Positions 6,595 to 13,697 of a stretch of DNA of 14,797 bases are shown here, piece after piece. Every line of letters begins with the position of its first letter. Position 1 is the stretch's first letter. Origin of the DNA: CAYRJA01 sp964424455 (lineage in GTDB: Bacteria > Bacteroidota > Bacteroidia > Chitinophagales > UBA10324); the NCBI GenBank assembly GCA_964424455.1, contig CAYRJA010000080.1:1-14797 (forward strand). The letters are read 5' to 3'. Position numbers and translations under genes: made by a program. The notes beneath the pieces were generated by a model. It saw only the letters and a list, made by a program, of their open reading frames with translations. It was not told the DNA's origin and searched no databases.

Positions 6595-8055
6595 TTGAAA
6601 AGAGTTGACTCACTTTTACTTAGAAGTTTTGCAGGTCCGTTTGTGCTGACTTTTTTTATCACTCTTTTTGTATTGGTGATGCAATTCCTTTGGAAATATG
6701 TTGATGATTTAGTGGGTAAAGGATTGGAGTGGTACACAGTTGCTCATTTATTATTTTATGCTTCAGCCAGCTTTGTGCCGCTGGCATTACCGCTGGCTGT
6801 TTTGCTTTCATCTATTATGACGATGGGTGCGCTCGGCGAACACTTTGAACTGACCGCTCTGAAATCATCGGGAGCTTCATTGATAAAAATTTCCAGGTCA
6901 TTAATTGTTTGCTCCATTTTTATAAGCATAGCAGCGCTTGGATTTTCAAACTACATCGTACCAATTGCCAACCTTAAATTTGGTTCGCTGCTTTATGACA
7001 TTCGTCAACAACGACCGGCATTTAATATTAAACCCGGAATTTTTTACAACGGATTAGCCGGGTACAGTATTCGGATAGGAAGCAAAGGCGCTGATGGGCA
7101 AACTATAAACGATGTAATTATTTATGACCATACGGTAGGTAATGGAAATAACAATGTACTATATTCCCGCAGTGGAAAAATGAGCATGAGCGCTGACAAG
7201 CGCTATCTGATTCTTGTTTTATATAATGGAAAACAATATGAAGAAACTAAGCCGGATGGACCGAGTTCAAATAAAGACGATGAAGGTTTTGCAAGAGTGA
7301 GTTTTGTAAAATGGAAAAAAATATTTGACCTGTCTGAATTCAAACTGAATAGAACGGAGGAGAGTTTGTTTAAAGATGATTACCGGATGCTTAATCTGTC
7401 ACAGTTGAATCAGGCGATAGATACACTGAAAACAGAAAGGAAAAAAAATATTATTGAATTAAAAGACTACTGTCACACATACCTCACATTTGCAAAGTTC
7501 AATCTGGATAGTTTTATATTAAAACATCCCGCAAATCTGGAGAGCAGAGATACGCTGCTTGCTTATCAGTCTTTAAACAGAGCAGACCTTTCTGATTTGT
7601 ATGAAAGAACTATTCTTCAGATTAGGAATGTGAAATCATATATTGATGGCGCATCCAATCAGGAGAGAGTGAAAAAGGAAGATATTCTCAGACATGAATT
7701 AGAGTTTCACCGAAAAATATCTATGTCAGTTGCTTGCTTTCTGCTTTTCTTGATTGGCGCACCGTTGGGCGCAATTATCAGAAAGGGTGGGTTAGGGCTA
7801 CCGTTTGTGGTGTCCGTAATATTCTTTGTGTTTTATTACATGATTTCTGTTGGAGGCGAAAAGTTTGCATTAAAAAATGTTGTGTCTGCTTTTTGGGGTA
7901 TGTGGATGTCATCTGTAATTCTTTTACCCATAGGTATCTTCCTCGTTCATAAAGCAACACGAGATTCATCTTTGTTCAGAATTGAAACATGGACTAATTG
8001 GCTAAAACCCGTTCAAAAATTATATAACCGTCTTTCTGAATGGATTCGTTTCTAA
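6595..8055 (+). CDS. LptF/LptG-family LPS export permease
   Basis: LptF and LptG are the inner-membrane subunits of the LptB2FG transporter that extracts LPS and passes it to the periplasmic bridge. The 486-residue protein has the expected layout: three N-terminal membrane helices (about 14-36, 55-78, 100-122), the cytoplasmic coupling segment GALGEHFELTALKSSGAS (78-95), a periplasmic beta-rich domain (about 130-250), and three C-terminal helices (about 376-396, 402-420, 431-452). A charged, helical segment of about 100 residues (266-370) sits before helix 4 and makes the protein longer than E. coli LptF (about 366). Translation appears to start at TTG (6595): LKRVDSLLLRSFAGPF aligns with family N-termini and no in-frame ATG is near. 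I cannot say whether it is LptF or LptG. It overlaps the next gene by 16 bases. Confidence 0.9.
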   Translation: MKRVDSLLLRSFAGPFVLTFFITLFVLVMQFLWKYVDDLVGKGLEWYTVAHLLFYASASFVPLALPLAVLLSSIMTMGALGEHFELTALKSSGASLIKISRSLIVCSIFISIAALGFSNYIVPIANLKFGSLLYDIRQQRPAFNIKPGIFYNGLAGYSIRIGSKGADGQTINDVIIYDHTVGNGNNNVLYSRSGKMSMSADKRYLILVLYNGKQYEETKPDGPSSNKDDEGFARVSFVKWKKIFDLSEFKLNRTEESLFKDDYRMLNLSQLNQAIDTLKTERKKNIIELKDYCHTYLTFAKFNLDSFILKHPANLESRDTLLAYQSLNRADLSDLYERTILQIRNVKSYIDGASNQERVKKEDILRHELEFHRKISMSVACFLLFLIGAPLGAIIRKGGLGLPFVVSVIFFVFYYMISVGGEKFALKNVVSAFWGMWMSSVILLPIGIFLVHKATRDSSLFRIETWTNWLKPVQKLYNRLSEWIRF

Positions 8056-8705
8056 AAATTTACAGGCGACTTAATTATTTTTTAACCTTACTGCTACTAT
8101 TTGCAGCAGCAGGAGCAGTTTTACTAATTACTGTACCTAAAGGAGAGTTGGAACTATGGATAAATAATCATCACACAAAATTTGCAGATGTATTCTTTCT
8201 GTATGCCACATATATTGGTGACGGATGGACCTACTTCGTTTTTATTTTCTTGTTACTGTTTGCCAAAAGGAAATATTTTATAATGGCTGCTGCATCAGGA
8301 ATTGCAAGTACCATAGTTACTAACTTGCTAAAACAATTTGTGTTTTATGGCGCAGAAAGACCTGTTAATTATTTTCAGGGGAAAGCGACATTATATCTGA
8401 TAGAAGGTGCTCCGGTTTTACATTCGGCAAGTTTTCCTTCGGGACATTCATTGTCTGTATTTTCGATGTTCTGTGTACTGAGTTTTATAGTTAAGAATAA
8501 AAACTGGCAGTGGTTGTTTTTTACTCTTTCATTATTAGCCGGCATATCCAGGATTTATTTGCTTGCCCATTTCAAGGAAGATGTGTATGCAGGAGCAATT
8601 ATCGGTACTTTAACAAGTGTCCTCATTATTTTCTTCTTTGAAAAATGGTTTGCCGGTAAGCCATTGATGGATGAACCTCTCTACCGTTTAGGAAAACAAA
8701 AATGA
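8040..8705 (+). CDS. PAP2-family membrane phosphatase (lipid phosphate phosphatase)
   Basis: This 221-residue protein with about six membrane spans carries the three PAP2 phosphatase motifs. Motif 1 is K98 ... R107-P108 (KQFVFYGAERP), motif 2 is PSGH (133-136), and motif 3 is S170-R171-x5-H177-x3-D181 (SRIYLLAHFKED). His177 is the expected nucleophile and His136 the acid. Motif 1 has eight residues between Lys and Arg instead of the classical six. Likely substrates are lipid pyrophosphates or phosphates at the periplasmic face: undecaprenyl pyrophosphate, phosphatidylglycerophosphate, or lipid A phosphates as for LpxE/LpxF. Its overlap with the LPS permease gene and its position before an ArnT-like transferase favour a lipid A or carrier-lipid role, but the sequence does not decide this. 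The ATG at 8040 lies inside the end of the lptF/G gene. Confidence 0.9.
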   Translation: MDSFLKIYRRLNYFLTLLLLFAAAGAVLLITVPKGELELWINNHHTKFADVFFLYATYIGDGWTYFVFIFLLLFAKRKYFIMAAASGIASTIVTNLLKQFVFYGAERPVNYFQGKATLYLIEGAPVLHSASFPSGHSLSVFSMFCVLSFIVKNKNWQWLFFTLSLLAGISRIYLLAHFKEDVYAGAIIGTLTSVLIIFFFEKWFAGKPLMDEPLYRLGKQK

Positions 8706-10345
8706 AAACGGTTGATAAAAATTATTTTCTAATATTCTTAGCAGGGCTACTGCTGTATGTGCCGTTTCTCGGTCATGTAAACTTATTTGACTGGGATGAA
8801 ATCAATTTTGCAGAAGCTGCTCGAGAAATGATTGTAACACATGATTACCTGAATGTGCAAATTAATTTCTTACCTTTTTGGGAGAAACCGCCGTTGTTTA
8901 TCTGGATGCAGGCGCTGTCAATGAAAATTTTTGGTGTGAATGAATTTGCAGCAAGATTCCCTAACGCAATCGTTGGTGTTGTTACACTTCTTGTTTTATA
9001 TTCAATAGGAAAAGGAATCTCAGACAAACGCATGGGACTGTTGTGGGCGCTTACTTATTCAGGTTCTGTACTCCCACAGTTTTATTTTAAGTCAGGAATT
9101 ATTGACCCTACATTCAACTTATTTATTTTTTTATCAGTTTATTTTCTTTTCAGGTTTATTCATAACAAAACAAATATTACCGAAAACATAAAAGAAATAA
9201 ATGACTATAAATTGATTTTCCTCTCTGGAATATTTACAGGACTTGCCGTACTAACTAAGGGACCTGTTGCGTATCTGATACTGTTTCTCTGCTTTATCTT
9301 GTTCTTTATTTTCAGCAGGAAAAGGAAAATTTATTTCAGGCAATATCTTGTCCTTGTTACAGTTTCGATAGCAATTCCTGCGTGTTGGTTTGGATTAATG
9401 GCGCTCAGCAAAGGGTGGAGCGAGGTGGGTGAATTCATAATGTATCAATACCGGTTGCTTACAACAGAGGATGCCGGTCATGGCGGTCCGTTTTATTTTC
9501 ATCCGTTAGTGTTACTCTTGGGTTGCTTTCCTGCTTCTGTTGTTTTGTTTACCGTCAGAAAAAATATTGATAATGAATCAGGTAAAACGCATGATTTTCG
9601 TTTATGGATGATTATACTGTTTGTCGTGGTACTGACAATTTTCAGTATTGTAAAAACTAAGATTGTTCATTATTCATCTCTGTGTTATTTCCCAATTACA
9701 TTTCTTGCTGCTTTTGTTCTTCATCAACCGGAAGAAAATCTTCTTGGTAAGAAAATAAGCGCTGCAATCTCATTTATTATCGGAGCGCTTTATTCAATAG
9801 TATTGATAGCATTACCATTATTAGGGAATGAATTGCCACGCTTTACTGTGTATGTCCACGACAAGTTTGCACAGGCAAACATGCAGGCACAGGTTGAATG
9901 GATGCACTGGTTAGTGTTAATAGGAAATGTATTCTTCTTGTTTGTTGTGGTAAGTTTTATTTTTCAGTTAGTAAACAAAACAAGATTAGGATTTATAATC
10001 CTTTTCATAGGGACGATATTAATGATTCAGTTGACTTCTTATTTTATTGTTCCGAGAATAGAGAAATATTCTCAGGCAGCAGCTATTGATTTCTATAAAT
10101 CAAAATCGAAAGAAGATTGCTATGTTGAAGTTTATGGATTCAAGAGTTATGCTTATCTGTTTTATACTAAAAAGCAATTGCCGGAAAACAAGAATCATTC
10201 AAATAAGGACTGGCTGCTAAATGGAGAAGTGGATAAGCCGGTTTATATAGTTGCCAAAATCACATCCGACGATGATTTGAAGCAGTATTTAACGATGGAG
10301 AAAATAGGAGAGAAGAACGGTTTTGTGTTCTACAAAAGGAAATAA
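8702..10345 (+). CDS. ArnT/PMT-like membrane glycosyltransferase (GT39/GT83 type)
   Basis: This 547-residue GT-C fold protein has about 11-13 membrane helices. Signature parts are an acidic motif in the first external loop, FDWDEINFAEAAREM (29-43, Asp32/Glu33), then WEKPPLFIW (60-68), ARFPNA (84-89), KSGIIDP (130-136) and GLAVLTKGP (180-188). These match dolichyl-phosphate-mannose protein mannosyltransferase relatives and ArnT, which use a polyprenyl-phosphate sugar on the periplasmic side to modify lipid A or other acceptors. A soluble C-terminal part (about 455-547) follows the last helix. The ATG shares ATGA with the preceding stop (8702-8705), implying translational coupling. Sugar and acceptor are unknown: lipid A, protein or another envelope glycan are possible. 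Its stop codon directly abuts that of the convergent GT2 gene. Confidence 0.88.
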   Translation: MKTVDKNYFLIFLAGLLLYVPFLGHVNLFDWDEINFAEAAREMIVTHDYLNVQINFLPFWEKPPLFIWMQALSMKIFGVNEFAARFPNAIVGVVTLLVLYSIGKGISDKRMGLLWALTYSGSVLPQFYFKSGIIDPTFNLFIFLSVYFLFRFIHNKTNITENIKEINDYKLIFLSGIFTGLAVLTKGPVAYLILFLCFILFFIFSRKRKIYFRQYLVLVTVSIAIPACWFGLMALSKGWSEVGEFIMYQYRLLTTEDAGHGGPFYFHPLVLLLGCFPASVVLFTVRKNIDNESGKTHDFRLWMIILFVVVLTIFSIVKTKIVHYSSLCYFPITFLAAFVLHQPEENLLGKKISAAISFIIGALYSIVLIALPLLGNELPRFTVYVHDKFAQANMQAQVEWMHWLVLIGNVFFLFVVVSFIFQLVNKTRLGFIILFIGTILMIQLTSYFIVPRIEKYSQAAAIDFYKSKSKEDCYVEVYGFKSYAYLFYTKKQLPENKNHSNKDWLLNGEVDKPVYIVAKITSDDDLKQYLTMEKIGEKNGFVFYKRK

Positions 10346-11098
10346 TTATTTAGCGGGCTTCTCGTAAATCTTAAACTTTGCTAATCCTATCCGCTGTAAG
10401 AAATGTTTGAAACTGACAGTCAATACCCCAAGTCCGTAAGTAACACTCCGGCTGAAATTGATAGAACTTGCTTCTTCAAAATATTTAGTAGGACAGGTAA
10501 CTTCCGCTATCTGAAATCCTGCATAAAAAATCTGTGACAGCATTTGATTGTCAAAAACAAAATCATCAGAGTTTACATTGTAGTTAATGGCAGTCAGCAC
10601 TTCTTTAGAAAAGGCGCGGTATCCAGTATGATATTCTGAAAGCTTCTGTTTAATAAGTAGGTTCTGCGACAGTGTAAGCAGTCTGTTGAAAATATATTTA
10701 TACTTGGGCATTCCACCTCTTAGTGCACCTCTGCCAAGAATACGCGAACCCAACACAACCGGGTATAAATCATTGGCAATGATACTTGCCATAGCAGGAA
10801 TCAAAAGAGGAGTATATTGATAATCAGGGTGCAGCATGATAACAATATCCGCATTCAGTTCAAGCGCTTTATTGTAACAGCTCTTCTGGTTACCGCCATA
10901 GCCCTTGTTTTTTTCATGGCGAATTATGTGTCGAATGCCTAATTTCTCACCCACCTGTACCGTATTATCCTTGCTGGCATCGTCAACAAGTACTACATCG
11001 TCAACAATGGAGAAATCAATTTCACGGTAAGTTTTTTCAATGGTTGCCGCTGCGTTATACGCGGGCAGAACGACTACAACCTTTTTGCCTTTAATCAT
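10346..11098 (-). CDS. Family 2 glycosyltransferase, dolichyl-phosphate-mannose-synthase-like
   Basis: From the ATG at 11096-11098 this is a 250-residue soluble GT-A enzyme. It shows the opening VVVVLPAYNAAATIEKTY (7-24), the nucleotide-binding pair Asp39-Asp40 in VLVDDASKDNT, RHEKNKGYGGNQKSC (60-74), the metal-site variant LHPDYQYTP (89-97; Asp92), LGSR (116-119) and EYHTGYRAF (155-163). These match the DPM1/polyprenyl-phosphate sugar synthase branch. Such enzymes move a sugar from a nucleotide donor to polyprenyl phosphate; the product would be a natural donor for the ArnT-like transferase encoded opposite. There is no C-terminal membrane helix pair, so membrane contact must be peripheral. 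A frame running further upstream crosses the N gap and is not credible. The promoter presumably lies in or near the gap. Confidence 0.88.
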   Translation of the reverse strand: MIKGKKVVVVLPAYNAAATIEKTYREIDFSIVDDVVLVDDASKDNTVQVGEKLGIRHIIRHEKNKGYGGNQKSCYNKALELNADIVIMLHPDYQYTPLLIPAMASIIANDLYPVVLGSRILGRGALRGGMPKYKYIFNRLLTLSQNLLIKQKLSEYHTGYRAFSKEVLTAINYNVNSDDFVFDNQMLSQIFYAGFQIAEVTCPTKYFEEASSINFSRSVTYGLGVLTVSFKHFLQRIGLAKFKIYEKPAK

Positions 11099-11108
11099 AA
11101 TGTGGGAA

Positions 11109-11118
11109 NNNNNNNNNN
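11109..11118. other. Assembly gap (10 N)
   Basis: Ten consecutive Ns join two contigs in the divergent intergenic region between the GT2 gene and the first GT4 gene. The round length suggests a default scaffold gap of unknown true size, so the distance between the genes, their promoters and even their adjacency are uncertain. Confidence 0.98.
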
Positions 11119-11130
11119 TATTCATATTCC

Positions 11131-11138
11131 TATTTTTG
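11131..11138 (+). promoter_or_regulatory. Candidate -7 promoter element for the GT4 pair
   Basis: TATTTTTG matches the Bacteroidota -7 consensus TAnnTTTG exactly and lies 25 bases before the TTG start at 11164, the same distance as in the lptF/G promoter candidate. The -33 element would fall at about 11107-11112, overlapping the N gap, so it cannot be checked. Confidence 0.35.
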
Positions 11139-11163
11139 TTGCTCCTACGAAATCCACAGCAAA

Positions 11164-12366
11164 TTGCTAATACTCCAACTTTGTAAAAAAGTTCCATTTC
11201 CGCTTAAAGACGGCGAATCTATCGCAGTAAACGCACTGACAAAGGGCTTTTCAATGCAGGGTTGTAATGTTACTGTACTGGCTATCAATACACTAAAGCA
11301 TTATTTCAATATTCAGGATTTACCTGTTACAGTTAAACAACAAGCGGATTATCATTCTGTTAAAGTAGATACATCCATACAACCGTATAAAGCTTTTCTG
11401 AATCTTTTCTCACAACGCTCTTATAATATTGAGCGTTTCGACTCTGATGATTTCAGGAATTCTCTGATTAAGCTGCTGAACGAGAGAAAATTTGATATTG
11501 TATTGCTTGAATCGCTTTATCTCACTCCGTATTTGGAAGATATTCGTAAACACAGTAAAGCAAAAGTTATTCTTCGTTCCCATAATCTTGAATATGAAAT
11601 ATGGGAACATCTTGCTGTAACAGAGAAAAGTTTTGTAAAACGGAAGTACTTATCGCTACTTACTTCACGATTGAAAAGATATGAGGTAGAGAATCTGAAT
11701 AGGTACGATGCAATTATTCCGATTAGCCCAGCAGATGAAGAAAAGTATAAGCGATTAGGTTGTAAAGTTCCACTACATACTACTGTAACAGGTATAGAAG
11801 TGAGTAATACTGAGAATGAGTATTTGCCCGGAGATTCACTTCCTGTTTTTTTTATTGGTTCTATGGATTGGATGCCTAATCAGCAGGGAGTAAAATGGTT
11901 TGTTGATAATGTCTGGAATAAAATTTCTTCGTTATATCCTAAACTGTCTTTCCACCTTGCAGGTAGAAATTTTCCTGTAGAGTTTGAATTATTAAAGAAA
12001 CATCAAGTAACTGTGGAAGGTGAAGTGGCTGACACAGGTGAGTTTATTTCAGGTAAACAGATTCTGGTGGTTCCGCTTTTTTCAGGTAGCGGAATGAGAA
12101 TTAAAATAATTGAAGCAATGTCTTACGGTAAAACGGTTATTTCCACTACACTTGGAACAGAAGGCATTGAATACACCAACGGAGTAAATATTTTACTTGC
12201 TGACTCAGCAGAAGAATTTATTAGTGCAATAGAAAATTGCTTGAACAATCCATCTATCACAAGAAGCATTGGCAGCGAAGCAAAAAAGTTGATAGAAGAG
12301 AGGTATAATCCTCAACTGATTTCAAAAGAACTGCTTTCTTTCTTACATTCACTCGCAAACAGATGA
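11164..12366 (+). CDS. Glycosyltransferase of the GT4/GT-B type (first of a tandem pair)
   Basis: The 400-residue protein has two Rossmann halves. The N-terminal half begins LILQLCKKVPFPLKDGES, with the usual Gly-containing acceptor-side loop, and later has RSHNLEYEIWEHL (138-150). The C-terminal half has GSMDWMPNQQGVKWF (232-246), HLAGRNFP (264-271) and the donor-binding helix SGMRIKIIEAMSYGK (309-323; Glu317), with Glu333 as the second Glu of the E-x-E type motif. It should transfer a sugar from a nucleotide donor to a polysaccharide or glycolipid acceptor in the cytosol. The TTG at 11164 is in register with family starts (M-K-I-L-x-L). The frame stays open upstream to the N gap with no ATG, so the true start could lie in the gap. 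The gene ends in an ATGA overlap with the next GT4 gene. Confidence 0.85.
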   Translation: MLILQLCKKVPFPLKDGESIAVNALTKGFSMQGCNVTVLAINTLKHYFNIQDLPVTVKQQADYHSVKVDTSIQPYKAFLNLFSQRSYNIERFDSDDFRNSLIKLLNERKFDIVLLESLYLTPYLEDIRKHSKAKVILRSHNLEYEIWEHLAVTEKSFVKRKYLSLLTSRLKRYEVENLNRYDAIIPISPADEEKYKRLGCKVPLHTTVTGIEVSNTENEYLPGDSLPVFFIGSMDWMPNQQGVKWFVDNVWNKISSLYPKLSFHLAGRNFPVEFELLKKHQVTVEGEVADTGEFISGKQILVVPLFSGSGMRIKIIEAMSYGKTVISTTLGTEGIEYTNGVNILLADSAEEFISAIENCLNNPSITRSIGSEAKKLIEERYNPQLISKELLSFLHSLANR

Positions 12367-13532
12367 AGATTGCCTTTTTCGTTTCACGATTTCCGTATCC
12401 TCTTGAAAAGGGTGACAAACTTCGTGCATTTAATTTTATCAGACAACTCAGCAAAAAACATGAGGTTATCCTTTTTGCTGTAACAGATCGCAGAGTAACT
12501 GATGAAGATAAGAAAGCCCTGTCACCTTATTGTTCTTCAATTCACATTCATTACAGAAGTAAAATATCCATAGCAGTTTCATTGCTAAAAAATATCTTTT
12601 CTAAGATGCCATATTCTGTCGCATATTTCTATTCTAAGCATGCTGACAAAAAGTGGCAAAAGATTGTGAAACAGATCCAGCCTGATTTAATTTTCTCACA
12701 ACTTATCCGCACTGCACCGTATTCAAATCATTATTCCTGTATGAAGGCGCTCGATTATATGGATTGCTTTTCAAAAGGGATGTACCAGAGAGAGCAACAA
12801 ACTCACGGATTTATGAGGTGGGTTTACGGAGCTGAGTTTGAACGGCTGAGAAAGTATGAGCAGAAATGCTTACACGTTTACAATATTCACACTATCATTT
12901 CTGAGGAAGACAAGAATAGTTTTTCATTTAACGGAAAGGAAATTATAAAAGTAGCGCCGAATGGAGTGGATACAGAATATTTCCAACCGTCTCAGATCGA
13001 AAAGAAATTCGATTTACTCTTTACAGGAAATATGGCTTATCCGCCTAACATAAATGCAGTAGTTTTTTTAGTTAAAAAGATTCTTCCGCTTATATGGATG
13101 AAAAGACCTCAGACTAACTTGCTGATAGCCGGTGCTAATCCTGATAAAGAAGTAAGACTGTTACAGTCGAATAAAGTAAAAGTAAGTGGATGGATTGATG
13201 ACATTCGTGACAGCTATAACCAGTCAAGAATTTTTGTAGCGCCTATGCAAATGGGAATTGGTATGCAGAATAAGGTGCTGGAAGCAATGGCTATGCAGTT
13301 GCCTTGTATTGTTTCCACTATGGTAAACCGTGCCATTCATGCTGAAACAGGAAAGGAAATTATTACAGCAAATACCCCGGATGAGTTTTCAGGAGCTATT
13401 CTCCGCTTACTTGATAATAAAGATGAAAGTGAACAACTGTCAAAGGCAGGCAGAGAATTTGTTTTGAAAAAACATAACTGGGAAAAGATTGGAGAAGAGT
13501 TGAATCAGTTAATAGCGCCTGTTCAGACGTAA
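12363..13532 (+). CDS. Glycosyltransferase of the GT4/GT-B type (second of a tandem pair)
   Basis: The 389-residue protein opens MKIAFFVSRFPYPLEKGDKLR, the start of the sugar-transferase group seen with exopolysaccharide (EpsH/PEP-CTERM-associated) loci. Further marks are DYMDCFSKGM (131-140), APNGVD (198-203), FTGNMAYPPNINAV (220-233), VSGWIDDIRD (274-283) and QNKVLEAMAMQLP (302-314; Glu307). Its layout parallels the preceding GT4 protein, and the genes overlap by ATGA (12363-12366), so the two are probably translated together and act on the same glycan. Donor and acceptor cannot be read from the sequence. No polymerase, flippase or initiating transferase is in the window, so which surface glycan they build is unknown. 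Confidence 0.87.
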   Translation: MKIAFFVSRFPYPLEKGDKLRAFNFIRQLSKKHEVILFAVTDRRVTDEDKKALSPYCSSIHIHYRSKISIAVSLLKNIFSKMPYSVAYFYSKHADKKWQKIVKQIQPDLIFSQLIRTAPYSNHYSCMKALDYMDCFSKGMYQREQQTHGFMRWVYGAEFERLRKYEQKCLHVYNIHTIISEEDKNSFSFNGKEIIKVAPNGVDTEYFQPSQIEKKFDLLFTGNMAYPPNINAVVFLVKKILPLIWMKRPQTNLLIAGANPDKEVRLLQSNKVKVSGWIDDIRDSYNQSRIFVAPMQMGIGMQNKVLEAMAMQLPCIVSTMVNRAIHAETGKEIITANTPDEFSGAILRLLDNKDESEQLSKAGREFVLKKHNWEKIGEELNQLIAPVQT

Positions 13533-13639
13533 AATATTTCTAATTAATAGTTAAGAGGAAATCTCTTCATTTTCCAGTAGGTACTCACTCCGTCAAAGCC
13601 ATACTGTAACAGAGGGTTGAATATCATATATATAAGTAA

Positions 13640-13673
13640 AACATCGGGCGGCACTTTCTATCCGACCGATGTT
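13640..13673 (-). terminator. Intrinsic terminator downstream of the T9SS protein gene
   Basis: AACATCGGGCGG (13640-13651) and CCGACCGATGTT (13662-13673) pair over 12 positions with one mismatch around a 10-base loop. On the minus strand the stem is followed by TTTTACTTATAT, a fair U-rich tail, and it lies 24 bases past the stop codon of the gene ending at 13698. On the plus strand the sequence after the stem is AT-rich without a T run, so termination of the GT4 transcript here would be weaker. Confidence 0.75.
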
Positions 13674-13697
13674 AATAAATCTAAATTTCTTAGTCTC

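Noticed and set aside
11099..11197. Extension of the GT2 frame upstream through the N gap
   Set aside because: The extension reads through Ns and into the coding start of the GT4 gene on the other strand; the ATG at 11096-11098 gives the normal family start.
13553..13567. Hairpin AAGAG-GAAAT-CTCTT just after the second GT4 gene, as a terminator
   Set aside because: A five-bp stem with only a short, interrupted T stretch afterwards is too weak to call; similar structures arise by chance in AT-rich DNA.
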